Source: Rhizobacter sp.
Lineage (GTDB): Bacteria > Pseudomonadota > Gammaproteobacteria > Burkholderiales > Burkholderiaceae_C
Direction of reading: 5' to 3'
Length of the DNA: 9,836 nt
Assembly (NCBI GenBank): GCA_025351675.1
Contig: JANXVK010000285.1
Coordinates: forward strand, 1-9,836
The position numbers were made by a program, and so were the translations under genes. The notes under the pieces are model-generated. The model was not told where the DNA came from and did no database searches. It saw nothing but the letters and a program-made list of their open reading frames with translations. Positions 1-7,190 of the stretch are shown in pieces (the stretch's first letter is position 1; each line of letters begins with the position of its first letter).

Positions 1-2575
1 CTGGCCAACACCCTGACCGGCAACGGCGGGGCCAACGCCTTGGCCGGCGGACTGGGTGACGATACGTACATCCTCAGCGACTATGCGGACACGGTTGTCG
101 AGAACGTCAATGAAGGGGTGGACATCGTGAAGTCGTCATTCAGCTACACGCTGTCTGCCAACGTTGAGAACCTAGTCCTGACGGGGTCTGCCAACGCAGG
201 TACCGGAAACTCGCTGGCGAACACGATCACCGGCAACATCTACGGCAACCTGCTCGACGGCGCCTCGGGCGCTGACACGATGATCGGCGGCAAAGCCGAC
301 GACACCTACTTGGTCGACAACGTCGGTGATGTGGTCAACGAGAGCGCGAGCGAAGGCCTCGACACGGTGCAAAGCAGCGTGAGCTTCACGCTTGCCGCCA
401 ATGTCGAGAACCTTGCCTTGACAGGCGCAGCAGCGATAAATGGCTTTGGCAACGCTTTGAACAACACGTTGACCGGCAACAGCGCGATCAACACGTTGGC
501 CGGAGGTAGTGGCGACGACATCTACGTGATCGGCACCGGTGACGTCGTCTCCGAGGGCGTTAACGAAGGCATCGACACCGTTCGGATCGACTCGACCTAC
601 ACACTGGGAGCGAATGTCGACAACCTGGTGCTCACGGGTTACGAGGCGATCGACGGAACGGGCAACAGCCTCGACAACGTGTTGACCGGCAACTCCGCGG
701 CCAACGTGTTGACCGGTGGCGCAGGAAATGACACGTACGTTGTCAGCACGGGCAGCGACACCGTGGTCGAGCTTGCAAGCCATGGCATCGACACAGTGCG
801 AAGCCACGTGACCTATACGCTCGGCGCTGACGTCGAGAACCTTACGCTGATCGATTTGTCAAGCGCCATCAACGGCACCGGCAACATCCTCGACAACGTC
901 TTGACGGGGAACACCTACGCCAACGTCCTGACCGGCGGTGCCGGCAACGATACCTATGTGATTGCTGCGGGCGACGCGGTTGTGGAGGCGATCAACGAGG
1001 GCACCGATACGGTGATGGTGTCGGTCACGTACGCGCTGACCGAAAACGTCGAGAACGCAACCCTTGCGGGAACTGCCGCAATCGATGCGACCGGCAACAG
1101 CCTCGACAACGTCTTGACCGGCAACGTCGCGAACAACACGCTGGACGGGCAGCTCGGCGCAGACCACATGACAGGCGGCGCCGGAAACGACACCTACTGG
1201 GTAGAGAACGTCGGCGATGTGGTCATCGAGAACGCTAACGAAGGCGTCGATACCGTCCAGAGTTTCGTCGACTACACGCTGGGTGCCAATCTCGAGAACC
1301 TGTCGCTGAACAGCGTGCAGGCGGTTACCGCGACGGGCAACGAGCTCAACAACGCCATCGCCGGCACCACGGCGGACAACGCCCTGATCGGCCTCGGCGG
1401 CGACGACAGCCTGGACGGCCGCATGGGCGCCGACACGATGATCGGCGGGGTCGGCAACGACACCTACTCGGTCGACAGCCTCGACGATCTGGTAGTCGAG
1501 GTCGCAGGCGAAGGCACCGACACGATTCAAAGCGCGATCGACTATGTTCTCGGCGCAAATGTGGAGAACCTGACGCTGCTCGGAATCGCCGCTGTCCATG
1601 GCACCGGTAACGGCGGAAACAACATTTTGATCGGCGGTGTCGGCGATAGCGTCTTGGATGGTGGCGCAGGCGCCGACACCATGAGCGGCGGCCGCGGGAA
1701 CGACGCCTACGTCGTCGACAATCTCGGCGACAGCGTCACCGAGAACGCCAACGAAGGCAGCGATTCTGTCTTCAGTTCGGTGAGCTTCACGCTGGCGGCC
1801 GATGTCGAGAATCTGACGCTGACCGGTAGCGACGCCATCAACGGCGTGGGAAACGCCTCCGACAACACGCTCACCGGCAACGGTGCATCAAACACGCTGT
1901 CGGCGAGCAGCGGCAACAACTACGTCGACGGCGGCGCCGGCGCGGACTTGCTCAGCGCCGGCGGTGGCAACGACATCTATGTCGTCGACGATCTTGGCGA
2001 TGTTGTTCAGGACACGGGCGGCTATGACACCGTGCGGAGCTCGGTCAGCTTTGCGCTGGGCAGCAGTCTGGAGAACCTGACGCTGACCGGCTCGAGTTCG
2101 GTCGATGGCGCGGGCAATGTCAACGCTAACATCCTCATCGGAAACGCTTCGGCCAATGTGCTCGATGGCGGAGCATCAGCCGACACGATGCTCGCTGGAG
2201 CCGGTGACGACACCTACATCGTCGATGACGTCGGCGACTGGGTCGGCGAGTACGCGGGCGAAGGCATCGACACGGTCCGCAGTTCGGTCACTTCCGCGCT
2301 GAGCGTCAACGTCGAGAACCTCGAGCTGACCGGCAACGGGGCGATCAACGGCACCGACAACGTGCTCGACAACACGTTGCTGGGCAACGCGGGCAACAAC
2401 AAGTTGAGTGCCGGCAGCGGCAACGACACGGTGATCGGCGCGGGCGGCGCTGACACGCTGGCGGACAGCGTTGGCGACAACGTCCTGATCGGCGGCGCAG
2501 GCAACGATGTACTACAGGGGGGCACCGGCGCAGACGTGTTTGCGTTCAACCGCGGAGACGGCGCGGACACGCTCG
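1..2575 (+). repeat. Ten tandem RTX modules of about 71-90 residues
   Basis: The VENL-type strand recurs with first bases at 163, 403, 616, 832, 1048, 1291, 1561, 1804, 2068 and 2311. Spacings are 80, 71, 72, 72, 81, 90, 81, 88 and 81 residues. Long modules carry an extra LDGGxGADTM-type turn before the GGxGNDTY turn; the short ones (between 403 and 1048) carry only one. The array ends in two adjacent nonapeptide rows (GGAGNDVLQ, GGTGADVFA) near 2491-2545. The repeat continues leftward out of the window. Divergence between modules at the DNA level is considerable except for a few short near-identical segments. Confidence 0.9.
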
Positions 2576-3870
2576 CCAGTGCGGGCGGCGGGCTCGATAC
2601 GCTGGCGATCGGCGGAGGCATTGGCTACGCCGACATGACATTCGGCAAGGCGGGCAACGATCTGCTGTTCGGCCTCAGTGCTGGCGAGCAGATCGTGTTG
2701 AAGGATTGGTACGCCAACGCCGGCCAACGCAGCGTGACCAACCTGCAGGTGATTGCCCAAGCGATGAGCGATTTCAGCCCCGGCGGCTCGGACCCCTTGC
2801 GGGACAACAAGATCGAAGAGTTCGACTTCGCGGGACTGGTGGGACGCTTCGACCAGGTTCGGGCGGTCGACCCCTTGATCACGAGCTGGGCGCTGTCCGG
2901 CGCGTTGAGCGAGTTCCACATGTCTGGAAGCGACACGACGGCGATCGGCGGCGATGTCGTTCTCGGTTACGGGATCGATGGCCAGATTCCTGTCATCGGC
3001 GGTACGTCGGCGCTGGCGCCAGCCGCCCTCGTGTCGGCTTCCGAAGGATCGAGCGAACTGGCCGGCTCGGTGGACGATCTGATGGCGGGTTCCGTGGAGA
3101 CGCTCTTCGCTTCGAGCGCCGACACCGCGCAGTTGTGGGTTGCCGATCCGGCTGGCGGAGCAACGAACAGTTTGCTTACGGAACATCGGTTGGACCCCTC
3201 GATGGCGATGCCAGCGGACGATGCCGCGGCTTGGGCCGGCATGGCCGAAGATGGCACGCCGCGGCCGTCCGTTGATGTAGGCGCTGACGGCGCGGCGAAT
3301 GCGCCGGCCGGCGGCATCACCCGTGGAAGTTCCGCAACGAGCGCTTCATCGTCATCAGGGCATGGCGTGAGTGCCGGGCAGGGGTCCTTGGGCATGGACG
3401 CGGGCACTGCTGCAAACGGCGCGGGCGCGAGCACTTGGGGACGCCCGGACATCTCTTGGAGCGAGCCCGGCGCGAAGAGCTCGAACGATGCGTTGAGCGA
3501 GCGCATCGATCGCGTTCTGGACCAATGGAACCGGGCGAAGGATACGTCGCCATCGATCCGACTTAGCCACTATGACGAGGTCCTGCGCGGAGAAAGCGCC
3601 GCCTCCGAGGGCGCGAGAAGCGGCGCTGGCATCGACCTGTCGTATACAAGCCGCTGGCAGCGGTTGCGATTCCTGCTCGATCAACATGTCAGCACGTTCG
3701 GCGATGTTGCGGCTTCGGATCTCGGTCCCCAGTTGTGGTCACCGCACGCCATGTCGGGAGCCCTTGGCGACGGGCCAAACGCCGAGTCGAAGTTCGGCGC
3801 GCGCCGCGCATCCGCCAGGACGCCGCTGCCGATGTTCTCGGGGCTGCAAGACGGGTTCGACAGGCTGTGA
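1..3870 (+). CDS. Large RTX (haemolysin-type calcium-binding repeat) protein, 5' partial
   Basis: The frame is open from the first base, so this is the 3' part (1289 codons) of a larger gene; codon 1 here means bases 1-3. Residues 1 to about 858 are a chain of RTX modules with GGxGxDxY turns (for example GGAGNDTY) alternating with a VENLxLTG strand and an NxLDNxLTGN stretch. Such repeats bind Ca2+ and fold into parallel beta-rolls after export. Next comes a haemolysin-related C-terminal domain (about 876-920, ending around QIVLKDWYA), then a conserved-looking segment starting FDFAGLVGRFD (941) and containing GSDTTAIGGD (976). Residues about 1043-1289 are an extension: a Ser/Gly/Ala-rich linker, then likely helices (DALSERIDRVLDQW, WQRLRFLLDQHV). 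No catalytic domain is visible in this part, so adhesin, S-layer or toxin cannot be separated. Its stop overlaps the adaptor start, suggesting it is the type I secretion cargo. The family call is firm; the function is inferred. Confidence 0.93.
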   Translation: MANTLTGNGGANALAGGLGDDTYILSDYADTVVENVNEGVDIVKSSFSYTLSANVENLVLTGSANAGTGNSLANTITGNIYGNLLDGASGADTMIGGKADDTYLVDNVGDVVNESASEGLDTVQSSVSFTLAANVENLALTGAAAINGFGNALNNTLTGNSAINTLAGGSGDDIYVIGTGDVVSEGVNEGIDTVRIDSTYTLGANVDNLVLTGYEAIDGTGNSLDNVLTGNSAANVLTGGAGNDTYVVSTGSDTVVELASHGIDTVRSHVTYTLGADVENLTLIDLSSAINGTGNILDNVLTGNTYANVLTGGAGNDTYVIAAGDAVVEAINEGTDTVMVSVTYALTENVENATLAGTAAIDATGNSLDNVLTGNVANNTLDGQLGADHMTGGAGNDTYWVENVGDVVIENANEGVDTVQSFVDYTLGANLENLSLNSVQAVTATGNELNNAIAGTTADNALIGLGGDDSLDGRMGADTMIGGVGNDTYSVDSLDDLVVEVAGEGTDTIQSAIDYVLGANVENLTLLGIAAVHGTGNGGNNILIGGVGDSVLDGGAGADTMSGGRGNDAYVVDNLGDSVTENANEGSDSVFSSVSFTLAADVENLTLTGSDAINGVGNASDNTLTGNGASNTLSASSGNNYVDGGAGADLLSAGGGNDIYVVDDLGDVVQDTGGYDTVRSSVSFALGSSLENLTLTGSSSVDGAGNVNANILIGNASANVLDGGASADTMLAGAGDDTYIVDDVGDWVGEYAGEGIDTVRSSVTSALSVNVENLELTGNGAINGTDNVLDNTLLGNAGNNKLSAGSGNDTVIGAGGADTLADSVGDNVLIGGAGNDVLQGGTGADVFAFNRGDGADTLASAGGGLDTLAIGGGIGYADMTFGKAGNDLLFGLSAGEQIVLKDWYANAGQRSVTNLQVIAQAMSDFSPGGSDPLRDNKIEEFDFAGLVGRFDQVRAVDPLITSWALSGALSEFHMSGSDTTAIGGDVVLGYGIDGQIPVIGGTSALAPAALVSASEGSSELAGSVDDLMAGSVETLFASSADTAQLWVADPAGGATNSLLTEHRLDPSMAMPADDAAAWAGMAEDGTPRPSVDVGADGAANAPAGGITRGSSATSASSSSGHGVSAGQGSLGMDAGTAANGAGASTWGRPDISWSEPGAKSSNDALSERIDRVLDQWNRAKDTSPSIRLSHYDEVLRGESAASEGARSGAGIDLSYTSRWQRLRFLLDQHVSTFGDVAASDLGPQLWSPHAMSGALGDGPNAESKFGARRASARTPLPMFSGLQDGFDRL

Positions 3871-5279
3871 GCGGCGCCGCAGCCGTGACCGCTCGTTCCC
3901 GCGAACAAAGCTCGCGACCGGCCGCGAATTCATTGGAGTTCGCGCCAGCGCTCCTGCGGCTGCAGGAAGCTGCGCCAGACCCGTTGGGGCGCGCCGTCCT
4001 GCACACACTCCTGACGTTGCTGGCGGCTTTGCTCGCTTGGGCGTTGATCGGCCAACTCGACGTGGTCGCGGTGGCAGAGGGCAAGCTGGTGCCGCAGAGC
4101 TTTCTGAAGATCGTCCAGCCCGCCGACGCCGGGATCGTTCGCGAGATCCTTGTCAAGGAAGGAGAGGCGGTCGGCGCGGGACAGGTTCTCATGCGCATGG
4201 ATTCGGCCGTGTCGGAGGCAGATGGCAAGACCTTGGAACAGGATCGGTTGCGCAAGGCAATGATGCTGCGCAGGATCGATGCGGAACTGGCCCAGCGCGA
4301 ACTGCAGCCGCTGCCCGGCGCGCCGGCCGCGCTGTTCGACGAGATCAGCGCCCAGTTCCACGCCAACCGAGCCGCGCTGGAGGCCGCATTGGCATCCGAG
4401 AGGGCCACGCTGCAACGGGCCCGAGGCGAGATGTCCGCTGCTGTTCAGGTGCAAGCAAAGCTGACCGACGTGTTGCCCCACTACCGAGACCAGGATCGAG
4501 CGTTCGAAAAGCTGGTGAAGGACGGCTTTGCGGGCACGCTGATGGCGTCTGACAAGCGACGCGAACGTCTCGAGAAGGAGCAGGAGCTAAATACGCAGGG
4601 GCACGTGATCGAGTCGGCGAGAGCGTCGATCGCTCAATCGGAGAAGCGCATGCTGCAAATCCAGACCGACCATCGCAAGCAGCTTTACACCGAGCGCAAC
4701 GAGGTCGATGGGCAACTCGAAAAGCTCACACAGGAACTCGCCAAGCAAGGACATCGTCAGGCGCTGCTGGAACTTCGAGCCTCACAGGATGGCGTGGTGA
4801 AGGACCTTGCCACGCACACGGTCGGGACCGTCGTGCAGCCCGGAACAGTGCTGCTGACGGTCGTGCCCAAAGGTGAGGCTCTGAAGGCCGAGGTGTGGGT
4901 CAGCAACCAGGACATCGGCTTTGTCCGCGAAGGGCAGCACGTCAAGCTGAAGTTCGCGACGTTTCCGTTTCAGAAGTACGGCATGGTGGAAGGCACCGTC
5001 GAGCGCGTCAGCGTTGATGCCGCCGACGGCAGCATGCAAGGGACGTCGACCTCGGTGGAGTCGGGTGACCGTGCGACGAAGGGATCGAACGGAGCACCAT
5101 TGGCCTATCGGGCCGTCGTGGCCCTGCATACGATGCAGATCGGGCAGAACGGTGAGCAACTCCCGTTGAGTGCCGGTATGCAGACCAGCGTAGAAGTGCT
5201 TCTCCGGCGTCGCAGCGTCATGGAGTACCTGTTGTCACCGGTGCACAAGGCGTTTCACGAAGCTGCGCGGGAGCGTTAG
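3867..5279 (+). CDS. HlyD-family type I secretion periplasmic adaptor (membrane-fusion protein)
   Basis: The product is a membrane-fusion protein linking an inner-membrane ABC exporter to a TolC-type outer-membrane channel. With the chosen start it has 470 residues, a normal HlyD length. It has a short cytoplasmic N-terminus, one membrane helix (about 43-62, LLTLLAALLAWALI), a first half-lipoyl segment (GIVREILVKEGEAVGAGQVL), a long charged coiled coil (about 120-300), the second half-lipoyl segment (about 305, ASQDGVVKDLATHTVGTVV), a beta-barrel, and a C-terminus reading RRRSVMEYLLSPV, typical of HlyD proteins. I chose GTG at 3867 because it overlaps the upstream TGA as GTGA, indicating translational coupling, and places the membrane helix at the usual depth. 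GTG at 3885 is an alternative. The frame stays open back to 3735, but that stretch lies inside the RTX coding sequence. The partner ATPase is not in the window. Confidence 0.93.
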   Translation: MSGAAAVTARSREQSSRPAANSLEFAPALLRLQEAAPDPLGRAVLHTLLTLLAALLAWALIGQLDVVAVAEGKLVPQSFLKIVQPADAGIVREILVKEGEAVGAGQVLMRMDSAVSEADGKTLEQDRLRKAMMLRRIDAELAQRELQPLPGAPAALFDEISAQFHANRAALEAALASERATLQRARGEMSAAVQVQAKLTDVLPHYRDQDRAFEKLVKDGFAGTLMASDKRRERLEKEQELNTQGHVIESARASIAQSEKRMLQIQTDHRKQLYTERNEVDGQLEKLTQELAKQGHRQALLELRASQDGVVKDLATHTVGTVVQPGTVLLTVVPKGEALKAEVWVSNQDIGFVREGQHVKLKFATFPFQKYGMVEGTVERVSVDAADGSMQGTSTSVESGDRATKGSNGAPLAYRAVVALHTMQIGQNGEQLPLSAGMQTSVEVLLRRRSVMEYLLSPVHKAFHEAARER

Positions 5280-5286
5280 GCGCTCG

Positions 5287-6549
5287 ATGCGCATCCTCGT
5301 TGTCCATCAGAACTTCCCCGGCCAATTCGGGCGTTTGGTCAGCACTTGGGCCACGCGCCCTGGATGGGATGTGAGGGCTCTGGGTCGCGACACGGCGCCG
5401 GGAATCCCGGGCTACGGCGCGCTCGCGCGATATCGGCTGGCCCGATCCGCGCAAGGGCAGCAGCATCACCCCTACCTGCGCAAGATGGAAACAGCCGTCC
5501 TGCACGGTCAAGCGACCGCGCGGGCGATGCTGCAGATGAAGCGCGCCGGTTTCACGCCAGATGTCATCCTCGCGCACCCGGGCTGGGGCGAGACGCTGTT
5601 TGCCAAGGACGTCTATCCCGATTCACGCCTCGTTCATTTTTGCGAGTGGTACTACGCGGCCAGTGGCGCAGACGTCGGGTTCGACCCCGAGTTCCCCTCC
5701 ACCCTCAATGACCACGCTCGAATCCGTACTTGGAACGCCTTACACGCGCTGAACCTCACACATTGCGACGCGGCCGTGGCGCCGACGCAATGGCAGCGCA
5801 GCCGCCATCCGGAAGTGTTTCATCACAAGATCGCGGTGCAGCACGAGGGGATCGACGTGGACCGACTCGGTCCCGATACGCGGGCCAGTGTCACAACACC
5901 CAGCGGCAAGATCCTCCGAGCGGGCGACCCGGTCGTCACCTATGTCGCGCGCAACCTGGAGCCCTATCGCGGCTTTCACGTGTTCATGCGAGCCCTGGAA
6001 AAGATTCAAAGGCTGAACGCCAATGCACATGCGGTGATCGTCGGAGGCGACGGCGTGAGCTATGGAGCGGCACCAGCGGACGCGCCTTCTTGGCGTGAAC
6101 GACTTTTGCTGGAAGTGAAGCTTGACCCCGCGCGCACGCATTTCCTCGGGCGAGTCCCGTACGACACCTACGTGCGCGTCCTTCAGGTGTCTGCAGCGCA
6201 CGTGTATCTGACCTATCCGTTCGTGCTGAGCTGGTCGATGCTCGAAGCGATGGCCTGCGGTGCGCTGGTCGTCGGCTCGGACACCGCACCGGTGCGCGAG
6301 GTCGTGCAAGACGGTCAGAATGGCCTGCTGACGAACTTCTTCAATGTCGACGATATCGCGGCTAAAGCCTGCACTGCTCTCGAGCAACCCGAGCGGTTTG
6401 TGGCCATGCGAAGCCGTGCCAAGCTTGCTGTAGGGAGGTTCAGCCGCGAATCCGGGATCGCTGGATATGACGCGCTCCTTCGGGGAGGTGCGGTTGTGCC
6501 CGTGGCCGGTTGCACTTCGCCGGTCCCGGCAGCAATCTGCCATCTGTGA
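5287..6549 (+). CDS. Glycosyltransferase, GT4 type (GT-B fold)
   Basis: The 420-residue cytoplasmic enzyme has no signal peptide and shows the two-domain GT-B layout. The N-terminal acceptor domain opens MRILVVHQNFPGQF, a signature I associate with the 'Glyco_trans_4_3' N-terminal family, and includes HPGWGETLF (97-105). HEGID sits at 186-190. The C-terminal nucleotide-sugar domain begins around YVARNLEPYRGFHVF (219) and carries LEAMACGALVVGSD (from 319), the usual donor-binding loop. Eight residues before Glu320 the usual first Glu of the EX7E motif is Phe, so the motif is incomplete. The ATG lies seven bases after the adaptor stop; an AGG overlapping that stop is a plausible ribosome site. 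The gene is therefore probably in the same operon as the RTX protein and its adaptor. Donor and acceptor sugars cannot be read from sequence; a role in modifying the RTX protein or a surface glycan is inference. Confidence 0.9.
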   Translation: MRILVVHQNFPGQFGRLVSTWATRPGWDVRALGRDTAPGIPGYGALARYRLARSAQGQQHHPYLRKMETAVLHGQATARAMLQMKRAGFTPDVILAHPGWGETLFAKDVYPDSRLVHFCEWYYAASGADVGFDPEFPSTLNDHARIRTWNALHALNLTHCDAAVAPTQWQRSRHPEVFHHKIAVQHEGIDVDRLGPDTRASVTTPSGKILRAGDPVVTYVARNLEPYRGFHVFMRALEKIQRLNANAHAVIVGGDGVSYGAAPADAPSWRERLLLEVKLDPARTHFLGRVPYDTYVRVLQVSAAHVYLTYPFVLSWSMLEAMACGALVVGSDTAPVREVVQDGQNGLLTNFFNVDDIAAKACTALEQPERFVAMRSRAKLAVGRFSRESGIAGYDALLRGGAVVPVAGCTSPVPAAICHL

Positions 6550-6838
6550 AGTCCTCTCATCTGCGGGCCGATATCAAAGTGTTGGATCCCAGAGGAACAT
6601 CGGTGCGTGAGAGTTTCCTGCGTCTGCGCGGGGAAGGGGGGCGTGGGAGGCCGGCCAGCGTGCGGCCAGAGAAGCGGGGCGTTCCTGGTGGCAACGGGCC
6701 TATCAAGCGGGCCATCTCGGTCACGCAGTTTCATCCGCGTACTGAAAAATCGCTGAAATCCGTCGCGCGATTCCCCCATTTCCGGTTCTAGATTTGGCGG
6801 AGCACCCGTGAGCGCAAGTACTCCCGCGTTGTTTCAAT

Positions 6839-6865
6839 CGATGATTTCGGGCTCCGAAGTCATCG
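6839..6865. promoter_or_regulatory. 12-base-arm palindrome, candidate operator or mRNA hairpin upstream of the AlpA-type gene
   Basis: The left arm CGATGATTTCGG (6839-6850) and right arm CCGAAGTCATCG (6854-6865) are reverse complements except at one position, which would be a G-U pair in RNA. The spacer is GCT. The element ends 52 bases before the ATG of the AlpA-type gene. It could be a dyad operator for the AlpA- or ParB-type protein encoded next, or a structured 5' leader. It lacks a following T-run, so it is not a classical terminator. The symmetry is seen directly; the role is inferred. Confidence 0.5.
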
Positions 6866-6908
6866 CGCGAAACGACCCCGCCCGGGTGCAGCATGAAGCT
6901 GGCAACAC

Positions 6909-6914
6909 GGAGGT
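6909..6914 (+). promoter_or_regulatory. Strong Shine-Dalgarno site of the AlpA-type gene
   Basis: GGAGGT lies three bases before the ATG at 6918. It is the best ribosome-binding match in the mobile block and fixes the start of this small gene, whose length alone would not be convincing. Confidence 0.65.
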
Positions 6915-6917
6915 CCC

Positions 6918-7169
6918 ATGGCTCAAGCACCAGACACGCGCGCTGCGATCGATCCCGCTCGTCATTCGCCGGCCGTGGGCGAGATTGCAGTGGTGTTCCT
7001 GCGACTACAGGCGGTCATTCGCGTCACCGGCCTCAGCCGCTCCACGCTCTACCGATTGATCGCTGACGAACAGTTCCCGCGCCCGGTCCGACTCGGGCCA
7101 CGGGCTGTCGCATGGCGACGCACAGACGTCGAGGCTTGGGGCGAAGCGCGGCCCGTCACGACCCACTGA
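6918..7169 (+). CDS. AlpA-family helix-turn-helix transcriptional regulator
   Basis: This 83-residue protein has the AlpA/excisionase-like winged-helix pattern. The segment VIRVTGLSRSTLYRLIADEQFP (33-54) supplies the helix-turn-helix, and PVRLGPRAVAWRRTDVEAW (56-74) is the family's wing and terminal helix, with the typical W-R-x-x-[DE]-[VI]-x-x-W ending. AlpA-type proteins regulate prophage or island genes, often excision or transfer genes. About 27 residues precede the domain, a little longer than the minimal family length, but the GGAGGT site supports this ATG. It is the first gene of the mobilisation block, 21 bases ahead of the ParB-type gene, and may control that operon or the palindrome at 6839-6865. 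Family assignment is strong; the target is unknown. Confidence 0.88.
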   Translation: MAQAPDTRAAIDPARHSPAVGEIAVVFLRLQAVIRVTGLSRSTLYRLIADEQFPRPVRLGPRAVAWRRTDVEAWGEARPVTTH

Positions 7170-7190
7170 TCACGTCGGGCAGTCTCGATC

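Larger units (their letters stand above)
6550..6917. other. 368-base intergenic gap between the secretion operon and the mobilisation genes
   Basis: No gene with recognisable protein features was found on either strand. The stretch holds a G-rich patch (about 6628-6650), a GGCCG/CGGCC short stem at 6649-6667, a less GC-rich patch with CTGAAA twice eleven bases apart (6742 and 6753), the 8-mer TCGCGCGA at 6763 and again at 6863, and the palindrome at 6839-6865. No hairpin with a T-run follows the glycosyltransferase stop, so no intrinsic terminator could be assigned, and no convincing -35/-10 pair was found. The left boundary of the mobile element probably lies here, but no attachment-site repeat or tRNA is visible. 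Confidence 0.6.

Noticed and set aside
172..1599. Long reverse-strand reading frames (172-807 and 859-1599) opposite the RTX array
   Set aside because: They mirror the repeats and GC-rich codon pattern of the RTX gene, which has clear family motifs on the + strand; their translations have no recognisable domain.
1..2575. CRISPR array or other non-coding tandem repeat
   Set aside because: The repetition is in amino-acid sequence, with long variable units in one open frame; there are no short identical repeats with unique spacers.
3735..3866. Upstream extension of the adaptor frame to GTG 3735
   Set aside because: It would overlap the RTX coding region by 136 bases and add an unusual Arg-rich N-terminus; the coupled GTG at 3867 fits HlyD proteins better.
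3572..4552. A 326-codon + frame spanning the end of the RTX gene and the start of the adaptor gene
   Set aside because: Its product is Arg/Gly/Ala-rich with no domain, and it conflicts with two genes that have clear motifs in other frames.
5740..6543. A 267-codon reverse-strand frame opposite the glycosyltransferase
   Set aside because: Translation shows no family features, while the + strand carries the GT4 motifs throughout.
6649..6667. Short GGCCG/CGGCC stem in the intergenic gap as a terminator of the secretion operon
   Set aside because: Five-base stem with a nine-base loop and no T-run; expected by chance in such GC-rich sequence.
6315..6791. Reading frames crossing the glycosyltransferase end and the intergenic gap on both strands (6510-6791 + and 6315-6779 -)
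   Set aside because: Low-complexity Arg/Gly/Pro-rich translations; the + frame begins at a TTG inside the glycosyltransferase gene without a ribosome site.
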